Below are positions 4,921 to 6,155 of a stretch of 6,155 nt of DNA, piece after piece; within the stretch, counting starts at the first letter, position 1, and each line of letters starts with the position of its first letter. Source of the stretch: Alphaproteobacteria bacterium (GTDB lineage: Bacteria > Pseudomonadota > Alphaproteobacteria > UBA8366 > GCA-2717185); NCBI GenBank assembly GCA_016764135.1, contig JAESSL010000205.1:1-6155 (forward strand). Direction: 5' to 3'. Position numbers and translations under genes: made by a program. Below the pieces are notes generated by a model that saw only the letters and a program-made list of their open reading frames with translations, had not been told where the DNA came from and ran no database searches.

Positions 4921-6155
4921 CAAGTCTGCCACGGCACGAATTCCGAATCGCCGACGCCGAGTTCTTCGGATTTGGTTTTTTCGCCAGAGGCGACAGACAG
5001 CATCTTTTGAAAGATGCGCTCGCCATTTTCCGCCAGCGTTTCATCCCCGTCGATGACCGTGCCGCAATTGATGTCCATATCGTCCACCATATGATTGAAC
5101 ATTGGTGTATTGGTGGCGAGCTTCATGGAGGGCGCGGGTTTGTTGCCATAGCACGACCCGCGACCGGTGGTGAAACAGACCAGATTGGCGCCAGACGCCA
5201 CTTCGCCAGTGATGGAGCAGGGGTCATAGCCGGGGCTATCCATGAAGGCGAAGCCCTTCGCGGTGATCGGTTCGGCGTATTTATAAACGCCGGTCAGATT
5301 GGTCGACCCGCCCTTCGCCACCGCGCCGAGGGATTTTTCCAGTATCGTCGTCAATCCACCCGCCTTGTTGCCCGGGGTCGGATTGTTGTTCATGTCGCCG
5401 CCGTGTTTCGCCACATAATCCTCCCACCAGTGGATCCGTTCGATCAGTTTTTCACCAACCTCGCGGGACACCGCGCGGCGGGTCAGAAGATGTTCAGCGC
5501 CGTAAATTTCCGGCGTCTCCGCCAGGATGGCCGAGCCGCCATGGCGCACCAATGTATCCACCGCCAGTCCAAGCGCCGGATTGGCGCTGATGCCAGAATA
5601 TCCATCCGAACCACCGCATTGCAGCGCGACGGTCAATTCCGACGCCGGTACAGTTTCACGCTGCATGGCGTTAGCGCGCGGTAAGATGCTTTTGAACCAC
5701 TCGACGGCCTCCTCCACGGTTTTGCGCGTGCCGCCCTCGTCCTGCATCGTCGTGTAATGAAACGTTTCCTCCGACGGTTTGCCCATCACGTCCAGCATCA
5801 TCGGAATTTGAAGCGTCTCACACCCCAACCCCAACATCATGATGGAGGCGAAATTAGCGTGCCGCGCATGACCCCAGATGGTCCGGTGCAACATGCGAAA
5901 GGCCTCGTCATCGGTGCCGATGCAACAGCCCGCGCCGTGCACAATGGGTACGATGCCATCGACATTGGGGTAATCATCCAGAATGCCGCTGCGTTCAATT
6001 TCCCGCGCGATCATGCGCGACGCCGTAGCCGAACAATTCACCGAAGAGACAATTCCGACATAATTGCGTGTGCCGATCCGGCCGTCCTCGCGGCGATACC
6101 CCTGCAAGGTCGCGCGGTCCGCTTCAGGAACCATCACAGTTTCCTGCGCGCCTTC
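4908..6155 (-). CDS. Altronate/galactarate dehydratase family protein (UxaA/GarD-like), 5' end beyond window
   Basis: The frame is open from the right edge to TAA at 4908, giving 415 visible residues. It holds the catalytic part of the UxaA/GarD sugar-acid dehydratase family, which removes water from altronate or galactarate-type acids to give 2-keto-3-deoxy acids, usually with iron or another divalent metal. Motifs, numbered from GTG 6137: GYRREDGRIGTRNY (13-26), SSVNCSATA (31-39), HGAGCCIGTDD (67-77), GLGCET (103-108), CGGSDGYSGISANPALG (174-190), FTTGRGSCYGNKPAPSMKLA (322-341) and the family-like end KSEELGVGDSEFVPWQ. The C-terminus is complete. Full-length members carry an N-terminal SAF domain of roughly 100 residues. 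The in-frame residues before 6137 (EGAQETV) and MVPEADRATLQG read like the linker after SAF, so the gene probably continues off the window. The alternative is a start at ATG 6134, seven bases after AGGA, giving a 408-residue catalytic subunit. Substrate cannot be fixed. It converges on the cyclic-di-GMP operon. Confidence 0.88.
   Translation of the reverse strand, partial: EGAQETVMVPEADRATLQGYRREDGRIGTRNYVGIVSSVNCSATASRMIAREIERSGILDDYPNVDGIVPIVHGAGCCIGTDDEAFRMLHRTIWGHARHANFASIMMLGLGCETLQIPMMLDVMGKPSEETFHYTTMQDEGGTRKTVEEAVEWFKSILPRANAMQRETVPASELTVALQCGGSDGYSGISANPALGLAVDTLVRHGGSAILAETPEIYGAEHLLTRRAVSREVGEKLIERIHWWEDYVAKHGGDMNNNPTPGNKAGGLTTILEKSLGAVAKGGSTNLTGVYKYAEPITAKGFAFMDSPGYDPCSITGEVASGANLVCFTTGRGSCYGNKPAPSMKLATNTPMFNHMVDDMDINCGTVIDGDETLAENGERIFQKMLSVASGEKTKSEELGVGDSEFVPWQTWAQM

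Noticed and set aside
4697..5056. Plus-strand frame with a 10-residue repeat (PTSGPVTFAP)
   Set aside because: The peptide repeat is a by-product of the 30-bp DNA repeat being a multiple of three. The frame otherwise overlaps real genes and has no start signal.
4884..5684. 266-codon plus-strand open frame
   Set aside because: Antisense to the dehydratase, which shows family motifs throughout. The frame has no recognisable domain and arises from GC-rich codon use.

Overview
The window looks like chromosomal DNA from a Gram-negative bacterium, most likely an alphaproteobacterium. This is inferred from the moderately GC-rich genes with an AT-rich upstream region, the FixL-like PAS sequence, a CtrA-type 8-mer and the general protein style. 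I would not name a genus.

Layout. Positions 1-93 (minus strand) hold the first 31 codons of a gene that runs off the left edge. It starts with a hydrophobic, signal-peptide or membrane-anchor-like N-terminus behind a good Shine-Dalgarno sequence. Positions 94-596 are a roughly 500-base divergent intergenic region. It contains a stem-loop (169-195), three head-to-tail copies of a 26-bp repeat that carry hairpins (215-292), and an AT-rich leader with a TTAACCAT box (513-520). Three plus-strand genes follow as a tight operon: a membrane histidine kinase (597-2681), a stand-alone receiver protein (2665-3114, overlapping the kinase) and a REC-GGDEF-EAL protein (3127-4848, 12 bases further on). A 59-bp convergent gap holds two copies of a 30-bp repeat. 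A minus-strand gene of the altronate/galactarate dehydratase (UxaA/GarD) family (4908 to the right edge) completes the window.

How the genes work together. The three plus-strand genes make a complete signalling cassette. A MASE3-like membrane sensor and a FixL-like PAS domain feed a HisKA/HATPase core. Its likely phosphorylation targets are the adjacent Rcp1/CheY-type receiver (Asp70) and the receiver of the cyclic-di-GMP enzyme (Asp58). The output is probably a change in cyclic-di-GMP level. The PAS domain keeps the positions of the FixL haem-ligand His and distal Arg, so oxygen or redox sensing is a testable idea. The dehydratase is a sugar-acid catabolism enzyme on the opposite strand, with no evident functional link to the cassette.

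Limits. All assignments come from reading motifs by eye. No database search was run, and alignments to FixL and to EAL proteins are from memory. I see no mobile element, CRISPR array, tRNA or rRNA.
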